Shown here in pieces: positions 7,181 to 14,390 of a stretch of 16,432 bases of DNA; the stretch's first letter is position 1, and every line of letters begins with the position of its first letter. Position numbers and translations under genes: made by a program. The stretch is from NCBI GenBank assembly GCA_000434475.1, contig FR879628.1:1-16432 (forward strand), in the 5' to 3' direction. The stretch is from Dialister sp. CAG:486 (GTDB lineage Bacteria > Bacillota > Negativicutes > Veillonellales > Dialisteraceae). The notes under the pieces are model-generated. The model saw only the letters and a list, made by a program, of their open reading frames with translations. It searched no databases and had not been told where the DNA came from.

Positions 7181-7912
7181 ATGAAAATTGCTTGTATCAT
7201 TCCGTCCCGGTATGCATCGACACGTCTTCCGGGAAAGCCCCTCCGCCTGATCGCGGGAGAAACACTGGTGCATCGTGTCTATGAAAGAGCCGTTCAGGCC
7301 AAGCTCCCTGACGTTGTCATCGTTGCGACAGACCATGAAGGCATTGAGAAGGAAGTTAAGAGCTTCGGCGGTCATGTCATGATGACCTCCGTTGACCATC
7401 CGACAGGCACCGATCGTCTGGCAGAAGTGGCTTCCCATACGCCGGACTATGAGATCATCGTCAATGTACAGGGCGATGAACCGCTGATCGACCCAGACGT
7501 GATCGATCGTCTGGCGCAGGATCTCATCGACCATCCGGAGCTGGATATGGCGACTGTCGCCACGCCTCTCCACGAAGACGAATATGATGATCCTTCCTCG
7601 GTCAAGGTCGTCGTGAACCAGAAGGGCGAAGCACTCTACTTCTCCCGCTCCCTCATTCCGTATCCCCGCCACGATTTCGAAGTGCCGGCGCTGAAGCACG
7701 TCGGCATCTATGCGTATCGGAGAGATTTCCTCCTCGCCTATGCGAAGATGGCGCAGACCCCGCTCGAAAAGACCGAGTCCTTAGAGCAGCTCCGTGCTCT
7801 CGAGATGGGCTACAAGATCGGTGTCATCGAGGTGAAGACACAGGATATCGGCATTGATACCGAAGAAGACCTGAAGAAGGCCAATGAATATTTTGAAAAG
7901 ATGAAATCGTAA
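7181..7912 (+). CDS. kdsB: 3-deoxy-manno-octulosonate cytidylyltransferase KdsB (CMP-Kdo synthetase)
   Basis: KdsB activates Kdo with CTP to CMP-Kdo, the donor used by WaaA. The 243-residue product agrees with the usual length (about 248). Motifs are IIPSRYASTRLPGKPL at the N-terminus (nucleotide-binding loop), VATDHEGI, HPTGTDRLAE and NVQGDEPLIDP, the last containing the metal-binding Asp. An earlier in-frame ATG at 7142 would overlap the lpxK stop and add 13 unrelated residues. The ATG at 7181 is chosen because AAAGGAG (7168-7174) is 6 bases upstream and KIACIIPSRY is the normal family N-terminus. kdsA follows after 75 bases. Confidence 0.97.
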   Translation: MKIACIIPSRYASTRLPGKPLRLIAGETLVHRVYERAVQAKLPDVVIVATDHEGIEKEVKSFGGHVMMTSVDHPTGTDRLAEVASHTPDYEIIVNVQGDEPLIDPDVIDRLAQDLIDHPELDMATVATPLHEDEYDDPSSVKVVVNQKGEALYFSRSLIPYPRHDFEVPALKHVGIYAYRRDFLLAYAKMAQTPLEKTESLEQLRALEMGYKIGVIEVKTQDIGIDTEEDLKKANEYFEKMKS

Positions 7913-7919
7913 GGGGTCG

Positions 7920-7956
7920 GGTCGTGGCATTTCTCATTGGATAGGACCACAAGACC
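7920..7956 (+). other. Stem-loop in the kdsB-kdsA gap
   Basis: GGTCGTGG (7920-7927) can pair with CCAC-AA-GACC (7947-7956), leaving a two-base bulge and a 19-base loop that contains CATTTCTCATT. The loop sequence resembles the ATTTCTC heptads of the large intergenic repeats, so this 75-base gap may hold a degenerate remnant. No T-tract follows. Confidence 0.35.
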
Positions 7957-7987
7957 GTACCCTCATTCCCCCATAAAGGAGCTCCCT

Positions 7988-8833
7988 ATGAAAACCATTC
8001 ATGTCGGAAATCTGACCATTGACGGCAGCAAGCTGTTTCTGATCGCAGGCCCCTGCGTCATTGAAGGCTATGACCGCACGCTGATGATCGGCCGTGAGAT
8101 CAAAAAGATCTGTGAACGCCTTGGCGTACAGTACATTTTCAAGGCGTCTTTTGATAAGGCGAACCGTTCCTCTTACCATTCCTTCCGTGGGCCGGGACTT
8201 GAGAAGGGCCTCGAGATCCTTGCGGATATCAAGAAGGAACTCCAGGTGCCGGTACTCTCTGACGTACATGATGTGACCCAGCTCGCACCAGCCGCACAGG
8301 TGCTCGACATGCTCCAGATCCCGGCCTTCCTCTGCCGCCAGACTGATCTGGTATACGGCGCAGCGAAGACAGGCAAGCCTGTCAATGTGAAGAAGGGCCA
8401 GTTCATGGCGCCGGAAGATATGAAAAATGTCATCGGCAAGATGGAAGAAGCAGGAAATCCGAACCTCGCTCTGACAGAAAGAGGGGCGTCCTTCGGCTAC
8501 CACAATCTCGTGGTCGATATGCGTTCCTTCCCCATCATGCGGCAGTTCGGCTATCCGGTCATTTTTGATGCGACCCACAGTGTCCAGCTCCCGGGAGGTA
8601 TGGGCAATACCACCGGCGGCCAGCGTGAATTCATCCCGTACCTCGCAAGAGCGGCAGCGGCATCCGGTGTCGACGGCTTCTTCATGGAAGTCCACGACAA
8701 TCCGCCGGAAGGCCTGTCTGACTCTACCAATATGCTCTATCTCTCCTCCCTCGAGGGCCTCCTGAAAGACCTCATTGCGATCAATGACGTCGTAAAGAAG
8801 GATAAGGAAATGGGACTCGTGGCTGGAAAATAG
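7988..8833 (+). CDS. kdsA: 3-deoxy-8-phosphooctulonate synthase KdsA (Kdo-8-P synthase)
   Basis: KdsA condenses phosphoenolpyruvate with arabinose-5-phosphate to Kdo-8-phosphate in the cytoplasm. The 281-residue barrel protein has LIAGPCVIEG (residues 18-27), FKASFDKANRSS, FRGPGLEKGL, DVHD, IPAFLCRQTDL, KKGQFMAP, TERGASFGYHNLVVDMR and DATHSVQ. Cys23, the His of DATHSVQ, the Glu of MEVHD and an Asp 11 residues later match the four ligands of the metal-dependent class, in which E. coli-type enzymes have Asn for Cys. The ATG at 7988 is preferred over one at 7937 because AAAGGAG (7975-7981) precedes it by 6 bases. The TAG stop is shared with the following heptad array. Confidence 0.97.
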   Translation: MKTIHVGNLTIDGSKLFLIAGPCVIEGYDRTLMIGREIKKICERLGVQYIFKASFDKANRSSYHSFRGPGLEKGLEILADIKKELQVPVLSDVHDVTQLAPAAQVLDMLQIPAFLCRQTDLVYGAAKTGKPVNVKKGQFMAPEDMKNVIGKMEEAGNPNLALTERGASFGYHNLVVDMRSFPIMRQFGYPVIFDATHSVQLPGGMGNTTGGQREFIPYLARAAAASGVDGFFMEVHDNPPEGLSDSTNMLYLSSLEGLLKDLIAINDVVKKDKEMGLVAGK

Positions 8834-9150
8834 TGACTAGTGACTAGTGGCTAGGGATTAGGGACTAGGTGCCTCGATTGGCTGGTGACTAAGGACTAAG
8901 AGACATCAGACTCTCTCGTATCGTCATTTCGAGCGGAGCGAGAAATCTTTGTCATTCGCGGCTAAACGGTCGATGTCAGGGAACCACAAACGGGAAGCCT
9001 GTTATCCGTTGCCCTTCGGATATTGTCACTATCTATACTCCGCGGCGCTTTCAATAATTATGCGTCGCACCACCATTTCTCATTCATTTGAGGCTTTCAA
9101 ATGTAATCAATGGGCCAGCACGCCCCACGGGCTAACCCTGAACCTCAATA
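8833..9150 (+). repeat. Composite intergenic repeat, copy 4 (kdsA-kdsD gap)
   Basis: This 384-base gap has no convincing gene. About ten 7-base units in one register (GTGACTA, GTGACTA, GTGGCTA, GGGATTA, GGGACTA and derivatives; 8833-8902) begin with the last base of the kdsA stop codon. Then follow GAGACATCAGACTC, the CGTATCGTCATTTCGAG..GAAATCTTTG module (about 8917-8962) and AAACGGGAAGCCTG. Next is a hairpin with arms GCGGCGC (9042-9048) and GCGTCGC (9062-9068) around a 13-base loop, then CACCATTTCTCATTCATTTG, GGGCCAGCACGCCCC and GGCTAACCCTGAACC. Copy 2 (2383-2687) is the closest relative by hairpin architecture. The non-repeat remainder (9151-9217) holds a promoter candidate and the kdsD ribosome site. 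Confidence 0.8.
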
Positions 9151-9173
9151 TAACTATTTTTCCTCGAATATTG

Positions 9174-9179
9174 TATAAT
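9174..9179 (+). promoter_or_regulatory. Candidate -10 box for kdsD-kdsC
   Basis: A perfect TATAAT lies 44 bases before the kdsD start in an AT-rich stretch just after the repeat ends. The -35 position is weak (TAACTA at 9151-9156 with 17-base spacing). Because the preceding gap is 384 bases, a separate start for kdsD-kdsC is plausible, but this remains an inference from one hexamer. Confidence 0.4.
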
Positions 9180-9217
9180 AAGGTGTAAACTTATTTTGCG
9201 TTGACCAAGGAGGCATC

Positions 9218-10189
9218 ATGTCAGTTATTGAAACAGCTTCGCGGGTGCTTCGGGATGAAGCAGCCGCTGTCCTTTCTCTGGTGGATCATCTGGATGGCGA
9301 ATTTGAAAAAGCCGTTTGCCTGATTGAAGCGTCCAAGGGGCGCGTGGTTCTGACGGGTATGGGAAAGTCAGGCCATATCGCGCGGAAAGTGGCAGCGACC
9401 ATGGCGAGCACAGGGACGCCGGCTTTTTTCCTGCATCCGGCAGAAGGCATTCACGGGGATCTTGGCATGGTGACGGCCGATGACGTGGTTATCGCATATT
9501 CGAACAGCGGAGAAACGGGCGAGGTGCTGAATATCCTCCCGTCCCTGAAGCGCATCGGGGCGAAGCTCATTGCGGTCGTTGGGAAAAAGAATTCGACACT
9601 CGCTAAAAATGCGGACGCAGTGCTCGATGCGGGCGTCGAAAAAGAAGCAGACAGCCTGGGGCTCGCTCCGACGAGTTCGACGACGGCTGCTTTGGCCCTG
9701 GGGGATGCGCTCGCCGTCTCATTGATGGAGCGCCATCATTTCACGGCAGATAATTTTGCAGTGTTCCATCCGGGCGGCTCCCTTGGCAAACGCCTGCTTC
9801 TCACCGTCGAGATGGTGATGCACAAAGGCGAGGACAATCCTTTGATTGATGAAATGGCTTCGGTCAAGGATGCGCTCTTTGTGATGACAGATAAAGGGCT
9901 GGGCGCCGTCTCTGTGACGGATAGGGAAGGACGCCTCTTGGGGCTCATGACGGACGGCGATGTTCGCCGCGGCCTCGAGAAGGGAGAGGATTTCCTGCTT
10001 CTCCCCGTGAGGGACGTCATGACGAAGTCACCGATGGTGATCTCGCAGCAGAAGCTGGCGGCTGAAGCCCTGCACATCATGGAGAAGCACCAGCCGCATC
10101 CGATCACCGTGCTTCCTGTCTGTGATGAGGCAGGAAAGGCGATCGGCATGGTACATATCACCGATCTTTTGCGGCAGGGGGTCATGTGA
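9218..10189 (+). CDS. kdsD: Arabinose-5-phosphate isomerase KdsD/KpsF
   Basis: This enzyme interconverts ribulose-5-phosphate and arabinose-5-phosphate, the first committed step of Kdo synthesis. The 323-residue protein has the standard architecture of a SIS sugar-isomerase domain (about residues 38-170) followed by two CBS domains (about 200-323). Visible SIS motifs are VLTGMGKSGHIARK (44-57), AEGIHGDLGM, YSNSGETGE and LAPTSSTTAALALGDALA; the region continues as FHPGGSLGKRL. The ATG follows AAGGAGG by a normal spacing. Paralogues named KpsF or GutQ share this fold; the neighbouring kdsA, kdsB and kdsC make the Kdo role most likely. The TGA stop overlaps the kdsC start. Confidence 0.95.
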   Translation: MSVIETASRVLRDEAAAVLSLVDHLDGEFEKAVCLIEASKGRVVLTGMGKSGHIARKVAATMASTGTPAFFLHPAEGIHGDLGMVTADDVVIAYSNSGETGEVLNILPSLKRIGAKLIAVVGKKNSTLAKNADAVLDAGVEKEADSLGLAPTSSTTAALALGDALAVSLMERHHFTADNFAVFHPGGSLGKRLLLTVEMVMHKGEDNPLIDEMASVKDALFVMTDKGLGAVSVTDREGRLLGLMTDGDVRRGLEKGEDFLLLPVRDVMTKSPMVISQQKLAAEALHIMEKHQPHPITVLPVCDEAGKAIGMVHITDLLRQGVM

Positions 10190-10725
10190 TGATCGGCGCA
10201 GAACAGGTGAAGCTCATCGCGTTTGATGTCGATGGCACACTGACAGACGGGACGCTCGTCATGGGGAGCGGCGGCGAGGCATATAAGCTTTTCAACGCAC
10301 ATGACGGACTGGCGATTTCTCTCGCCCACCGCATGGGCTATGCAGTCGGTTTCATCACGGGGAGGACTTCGCCGATCGTAGAAGCGCGCGCGAAGGAGCT
10401 CTCCTGTGATTTCGTCCTCATGGGCATCCGGGATAAGGTGTCCGCTCTGCAGCAGCTGCTCATGGAGCGCGCTCTTTGCTGGGACGAGGCGGCCTACATG
10501 GGGGATGATCTCAATGATCTGCCTCTCTTCTCCCGCGTCGGTCTGTCGGGCTGCCCGGCCGATGCCTGCGAGGAGAATCAGTCCGCAGCGGACTTTATTT
10601 CCCGGTATGACGGCGGACGCGGAGCAGCACGTGAATTTATCGAATGTATTTTGAGATCTCAGGGGCGCTGGGAGGAGGCGGTGTCCTCCTTTCAGCGCGT
10701 CGATCAGAAAGATCTCGTGCAGTGA
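10189..10725 (+). CDS. kdsC: 3-deoxy-D-manno-octulosonate 8-phosphate phosphatase KdsC
   Basis: KdsC is a cap-less HAD-superfamily phosphatase, usually a tetramer, that removes phosphate from Kdo-8-phosphate. The 178-residue product shows motif I FDVDGTLTDG (nucleophile Asp13, Asp15), NAHDGLAISLA, FITGR (motif II Thr), GIRDK with the motif III Lys, and YMGDDLNDLPL (motif IV acidic pair). The length is typical (about 170-190). The ATG at 10189 overlaps the last base of kdsD's TGA and lies 7 bases after AGGGGGT (10176-10182). A GTG at 10186, adding one residue, is a possible alternative. Tight overlap implies coupled expression with kdsD. Confidence 0.94.
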   Translation: MIGAEQVKLIAFDVDGTLTDGTLVMGSGGEAYKLFNAHDGLAISLAHRMGYAVGFITGRTSPIVEARAKELSCDFVLMGIRDKVSALQQLLMERALCWDEAAYMGDDLNDLPLFSRVGLSGCPADACEENQSAADFISRYDGGRGAAREFIECILRSQGRWEEAVSSFQRVDQKDLVQ

Positions 10726-10743
10726 GAAGCGCTGCTCGATCGT

Positions 10744-11075
10744 GGAATTAGGAATCTTGAGTGACTAGTGACTAGTAGCTAGGGATTAGGGATTGGGGAT
10801 TAGGAGTGACTGGTGACTAGGGACTGGTGACTAGGAAACTCTCTCGTATCGTCATTTCGAGCGTAAGCGAGAAATCTTTGTCATTCGCGACCAAGCAAGC
10901 GATGTTTGGTACTCTCAAACGGGAAACCTTCTATCCACTTCCTTTCGGGCATCGCCCCATATATATTCGCGGCGAAGCCGCCACATTCATTTCTAATTTC
11001 TAATTCCTCATTCGAGCAAAGCTTTCATTCAGAGTCAAGGGACGGCACGCCCCGTAGGCTAACCCTGAACCCTAT
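10744..11075 (+). repeat. Composite intergenic repeat, copy 5 (kdsC-lpxL gap)
   Basis: The 547-base gap between kdsC and the acyltransferase gene holds no convincing gene. It contains this copy and, after it, a MITE-like element. The copy has the longest heptad run: eleven 7-base units in register (10761-10837; GTGACTA, GTAGCTA, GGGATTA, GGGATTG, CTGGTGA and others). After these come CGTATCGTCATTTCGAG..GAAATCTTTG (10845-10891), AAACGGGAAACCT, GGGCATCGCCC, a GCGGC-GAA-GCCGC hairpin (10969-10981) and an ATTTCTA/ATTCCTC heptad run. It ends with GGCACGCCCC and GGCTAACCCTGAACC. Its right half is strikingly similar to copy 1 at 1064-1200. Unlike the others, the heptads start about 35 bases after the stop codon. 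Confidence 0.8.
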
Positions 11076-11090
11076 TTTATTCCCTTGTAT

Positions 11091-11255
11091 TAGGGAAACG
11101 CTGATTAAATAGCAGAGCCGAATTTCATATGGATTTTTATACATAGCTTCGTCATCATCCTCCTTAAATAGCTCGCTATTCGCGTCAGATGATTCCTTGC
11201 TCTGTATAAAAATCCAAGAATGAAATCTGACAACGATTGAATCAGTGTTTCCTTA
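11091..11255. mobile_element. MITE-like palindromic element upstream of the lpxL-like gene
   Basis: The 20 bases TAGGGAAACGCTGATTAAAT at 11091-11110 match the reverse complement of 11236-11255 at 17 of 20 positions, giving terminal inverted repeats of a 165-base element. Inside, 11121-11143 (ending in GGATTTTTATACA) pairs with 11203-11226 (starting TGTATAAAAATCC), and weaker inverted matches continue toward the centre, so the whole element can fold into one long hairpin. Both ends terminate in TA, compatible with a TA target duplication. It contains no open frame of note and no transposase, which fits a non-autonomous miniature element. Its right end lies 17 bases before the acyltransferase start. 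The family is not identified. Confidence 0.6.
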
Positions 11256-11272
11256 GGAAAGAAGAATCAGCC

Positions 11273-12259
11273 ATGTTATTCAATGTACGATATGGACTCT
11301 TGAAGGGCATCAGTCACCTGCTGTGTGGGATGTCCTATGATCGGATCCTGTCCATCGGCCGCGTTTTGGGGCCATGCATCATGAACCGCATAGCCAAGCA
11401 GAGAAACCGCGGGATCGAGCAGATGATGCGGGGCATGGGCATCAACCGCGAGGAGGCAGAGAAGCTGCTTCACAAGGTCTACGAGCACATCGGCATGTCC
11501 GCGATGGAGATGATGTACATGCCGCGCCTCTGTGAGGAAAAGGATCACATCGATGACTACGTGAAGATCGATCATCCGGAGTACCTGGAGGCGGCGTATG
11601 CCGAAGGTAAGGGCATCGTCGGTCTGACGGCGCATATGGGGAACTGGGAATGGCTCGGTGCCGGTCTTGCGCTTCATGATTATGACACCTCAGCGATCGG
11701 CAAGAAGCAGGCCGATGACGCGCTGATGCGGATCATCAATGACTACCGCGCCCGCGCGGGGCAGCACATCTTCCTCACCGGTACGGGCGGCTATGAAATG
11801 ATCGCAGCGGCGCGCTCGATGAAGAAGAATCACATTCTGGGCTTTCTCTCCGACAAGGACGGGGATGAGACGGGGATCCCGGTGCTCTTTATGAACCGCG
11901 TATTCTCCTTCCCGCAGGGGCCTTGCGTCTTTGCCAGAAAATTCAAGGCGCCGATCCTGCCGCTCTTCATTGTGAGAAATGAAGGCGGGAAGGGTCACAC
12001 GATCTGCATTGGCAAGCCATTCTATTATGAAGATACCGGGGATACGAAAAAGGATCTCATGACGAATGCACAGAGGATGGCGACGATCATGGAAGATTTC
12101 ATCAAGGAGCATCCCACCGACTGGCTCTGGTTCCAGCATCTCTTCTGGACACGGCCGGGACGCATCAAGATGTATATGGAGCTGACGGAGGAAGAGAAGA
12201 AGCGTTTTGCCCCCGGTATCAGCGAAGACTGGAATGAAACCAGAGGAGGCAAGTCGTGA
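11273..12259 (+). CDS. Lipid A biosynthesis acyltransferase, LpxL/HtrB family
   Basis: This 328-residue protein belongs to the LpxL/LpxM/HtrB lysophospholipid acyltransferase-like family, which adds secondary acyl chains to Kdo-lipid A on the cytoplasmic face of the inner membrane. The catalytic His-x4-Glu motif is AHMGNWE (His121, Glu126). Also visible are GFLSDKDGDETGIPV, FMNRVFSFPQGP, FKAPILPLFIVR and the C-terminal HPTDWLWFQHLFWTRPGR typical of the family. Which acyl chain or position it uses cannot be told. The ATG at 11273 follows AGGAAAG (11255-11261). A TTG at 11237 would extend the frame into the palindromic element and is rejected. The TGA stop overlaps the lptC start by 3 bases. 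Confidence 0.92.
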   Translation: MLFNVRYGLLKGISHLLCGMSYDRILSIGRVLGPCIMNRIAKQRNRGIEQMMRGMGINREEAEKLLHKVYEHIGMSAMEMMYMPRLCEEKDHIDDYVKIDHPEYLEAAYAEGKGIVGLTAHMGNWEWLGAGLALHDYDTSAIGKKQADDALMRIINDYRARAGQHIFLTGTGGYEMIAAARSMKKNHILGFLSDKDGDETGIPVLFMNRVFSFPQGPCVFARKFKAPILPLFIVRNEGGKGHTICIGKPFYYEDTGDTKKDLMTNAQRMATIMEDFIKEHPTDWLWFQHLFWTRPGRIKMYMELTEEEKKRFAPGISEDWNETRGGKS

Positions 12260-12801
12260 GCAGAAATAAAAAGAGCATCCTCATCGTACTCGTCATCCTT
12301 CTGGCAGCGCTTGGCATCTATTTTCTCTTCAAGGATGACCATCATGAAAAGGGAAGCGCCAAGTCCGACGGGCCGGCCATGGAGTTTTCCAATATCGAAA
12401 TGAAGGAAGACAAGGATGGGCAGTCTGTCTGGCGCATCAAGGCAAAGCATGTCGCGATGAGCCGGGATAAGAATACCGCCGACATGGAAGGCATCGAAGC
12501 CTATTTCCTGAAAGACGGCAATGAGCTGAAGCTTCAAGCAGATAAAGGGCACTTCGACAGAAAGCAGAAGAAAGTGCATGTCGAGGGCCATGTAGAAGGG
12601 ACATCGAATGACGGTATGGTGCTTCATGCGAAGAACCTGACCTATGATGGAAATACAGATATCCTTTCGACGGATGAATTCTTCACGGCGGAAAAGGATG
12701 GCCGCGTACTGACCGCGGACAGCTTCACGGCAGATCGCGTGCTGGAAAAGATCACAGCGAAAGGCCATGCGAAACTGGCGGATAAGGAGGATGCACAGTG
12801 A
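12256..12801 (+). CDS. lptC: LPS export system protein LptC
   Basis: This 181-residue protein has one N-terminal membrane helix (about residues 7-25) after a short basic start. The rest is a periplasmic OstA-like beta domain with repeated patterns such as FSNIEMKED, KADKGHFDR-type strands and KVHVEGHVEG. This fits LptC, which anchors LptA to the LptB2FG complex and passes LPS along the bridge; E. coli LptC has 191 residues. The start is GTG, supported by GAGGAGG (12243-12249) 6 bases upstream and the GTGA overlap with the acyltransferase stop. Sequence conservation in LptC is low, so the call leans on architecture and the lptA-lptB neighbours. Confidence 0.88.
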   Translation: MSRNKKSILIVLVILLAALGIYFLFKDDHHEKGSAKSDGPAMEFSNIEMKEDKDGQSVWRIKAKHVAMSRDKNTADMEGIEAYFLKDGNELKLQADKGHFDRKQKKVHVEGHVEGTSNDGMVLHAKNLTYDGNTDILSTDEFFTAEKDGRVLTADSFTADRVLEKITAKGHAKLADKEDAQ

Positions 12802-13640
12802 AAACTTTCTATACAGCACTCATGCTGGCAGCCGTAAGCCTGGGCGCGATGGGGACGGCGATGGCCGATGACATTACAGCGGATGTACTGACCTACGACG
12901 GCAAGACCAAGGTGGTCAGTGCGAAAGGAAATGTGGTGATTCACGCCAATGAAGGCGCTACCATCACAGGCACGAATGGGGAATATCATTTCGAAGATCG
13001 GAGTGCTTTTCTGGAAGGCGGCGTGAAATATGTCAAAGAAGAGAGCACGCTTACGGCAGAGAAAATGTACCTCTATAAAGACAGGACCGCTCGCGGTATC
13101 GGCAGCGTGGATTTCGTAGACCTTTCGGAGCATCGCATCCTGCGGGGAGACGATGTGATGTACAATGCGGCTACGGGATTCGGCAAGATCGAAGGCAATG
13201 GTTATCTCGAGACCGCTGACGGCACCCTTTCTGCGCCGCATATCGAAGGAAACCTGAAGCAGATCAAAGTCGTTGCGACAGGCGGCGTGGATCTCACCAG
13301 CACGACAAACAATGCAGTGGGCTATGGGGATCAGGCCGTCTATACCCGTTCCGGACGGGATGGCACCGACGGAAAGATGGTGCTTTCCGGCAACGCCTGG
13401 GTGAACCAGAATGGCAATACCTTTGAAGGGCCGGAGCTCGTGCTCCGTGATGCGGACAAGGTCGTCGAGACGACAGGCCGCAGTACGATCACCATCACGA
13501 ATACCAAGAGTCCGTCGGACGAAGGCGGAGAGGGAGACTCACAGCCATCGGTTCCCGCAGGGCCGGTCAATCAGGCGACACCGATCGCCGGCCGTCCCGA
13601 ATATGCAGGCAGCCCGTTAGAAATCAAGGATAACAAATGA
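12798..13640 (+). CDS. lptA: LPS transport periplasmic protein LptA (OstA-like)
   Basis: The 280-residue product begins with a clear signal peptide (hydrophobic stretch residues 5-20, likely cleavage after AMA at 21-23). OstA/LptA beta-strand repeats follow, such as ADVLTYDGKTKVVSAKGNV, GEYHFEDRSAFLEGGVKY and GFGKIEGNGYLE. LptA forms the periplasmic bridge carrying LPS from LptC to the outer membrane. It is much longer than E. coli LptA (185): a second block of strand repeats extends to about residue 230, and the last 45 residues are a Ser/Gly/Pro-rich tail. The start is GTG, overlapping the lptC stop as GTGA, with AAGGAGG (12784-12790) 7 bases before. It overlaps lptB by 4 bases. Confidence 0.9.
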   Translation: MKTFYTALMLAAVSLGAMGTAMADDITADVLTYDGKTKVVSAKGNVVIHANEGATITGTNGEYHFEDRSAFLEGGVKYVKEESTLTAEKMYLYKDRTARGIGSVDFVDLSEHRILRGDDVMYNAATGFGKIEGNGYLETADGTLSAPHIEGNLKQIKVVATGGVDLTSTTNNAVGYGDQAVYTRSGRDGTDGKMVLSGNAWVNQNGNTFEGPELVLRDADKVVETTGRSTITITNTKSPSDEGGEGDSQPSVPAGPVNQATPIAGRPEYAGSPLEIKDNK

Positions 13641-14359
13641 AGATAGAAACTCATGATCTGATCAAGCGCTACGGCAGCCGTACCGTCGTCGATCATGTGA
13701 ATGTAGAAGTCGAGCAGGGCTCCATCGTCGGTCTTCTTGGACCGAACGGGGCCGGCAAGACGACCACCTTCTATATGATCGTCGGCATCATCCAGCCTGA
13801 TGAGGGCGATGTGACCGTAGACGGGCGTTCCATTTCCGGGATGCCCATCCACCAGCGCCACCAGTTCGGGATCGGCTACCTGCCGCAGGAAGCCTCCATA
13901 TTCCGAAAGATGACCGTCTGGGATAACCTGATGTCTCTCTTGGAGACACGCAAGGATCTCAGCGAGAAGGCGAAAATAGAAAAAGCAGAAGCGCTGCTGG
14001 AGGAATTCCATATCACCCATGTCAAAGACACGAGGGGCGATGCGCTCTCCGGCGGTGAGCGGCGGCGCGTGGAGATCGCGCGTTCCCTCACGCTCGATCC
14101 CTCCTTCATCCTGCTGGATGAACCATTCGCCGGTGTCGACCCTCTGGCGGTCGAGGATATCCAGAGCGTTGTCATGCACCTCAAGACCCGCGGCATCGGC
14201 ATCCTCATCACGGATCACAATGTCCGTGAGACGCTGCGCATCGTAGACAAAGCGTACATCCTCTCCGACGGCAAGATCCTGCTTTCCGGCAAGGCAGATG
14301 ATATCGCTGTGAACCCCACAGCAAGGAAACATTATTTGGGGGAAAATTTCAGCTTATGA
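13637..14359 (+). CDS. lptB: LPS export ABC transporter ATP-binding protein LptB
   Basis: LptB is the cytoplasmic ATPase of the LptB2FG extractor that pulls LPS from the inner membrane. The 240-residue protein matches E. coli LptB in length (241) and in every landmark: Walker A GPNGAGKTTT with Lys41, IGYLPQEASIFRKMTVWDN after the Q-loop, signature LSGGERRRVEIARSL, Walker B FILLDEPFAGVDPLAVEDIQ, switch ITDHNVRETL, and the diagnostic C-terminus YLGENFSL. The ATG overlaps the lptA stop (ATGA) and has AAGGA 6 bases upstream. Expression is probably coupled to lptC and lptA. Confidence 0.97.
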   Translation: MKIETHDLIKRYGSRTVVDHVNVEVEQGSIVGLLGPNGAGKTTTFYMIVGIIQPDEGDVTVDGRSISGMPIHQRHQFGIGYLPQEASIFRKMTVWDNLMSLLETRKDLSEKAKIEKAEALLEEFHITHVKDTRGDALSGGERRRVEIARSLTLDPSFILLDEPFAGVDPLAVEDIQSVVMHLKTRGIGILITDHNVRETLRIVDKAYILSDGKILLSGKADDIAVNPTARKHYLGENFSL

Positions 14360-14390
14360 TTCAAGAAGAAAGACAGGGAGGAAAATTCTG

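Noticed and set aside
8949..9188. 79-codon open frame between kdsA and kdsD
   Set aside because: It lies in repeat copy 4, starts inside the GAAATCTTTGTCATT module without a ribosome site, and its product shows no family motif.
10906..11112. 68-codon open frame before the acyltransferase gene
   Set aside because: It runs from repeat copy 5 into the palindromic element; the composition follows the repeat modules and no ribosome site precedes it.
11237..11272. Upstream TTG start extending the acyltransferase by 12 residues
   Set aside because: The extension is encoded by the right terminal repeat of the palindromic element, has no ribosome site, and AGGAAAG properly precedes the ATG at 11273.
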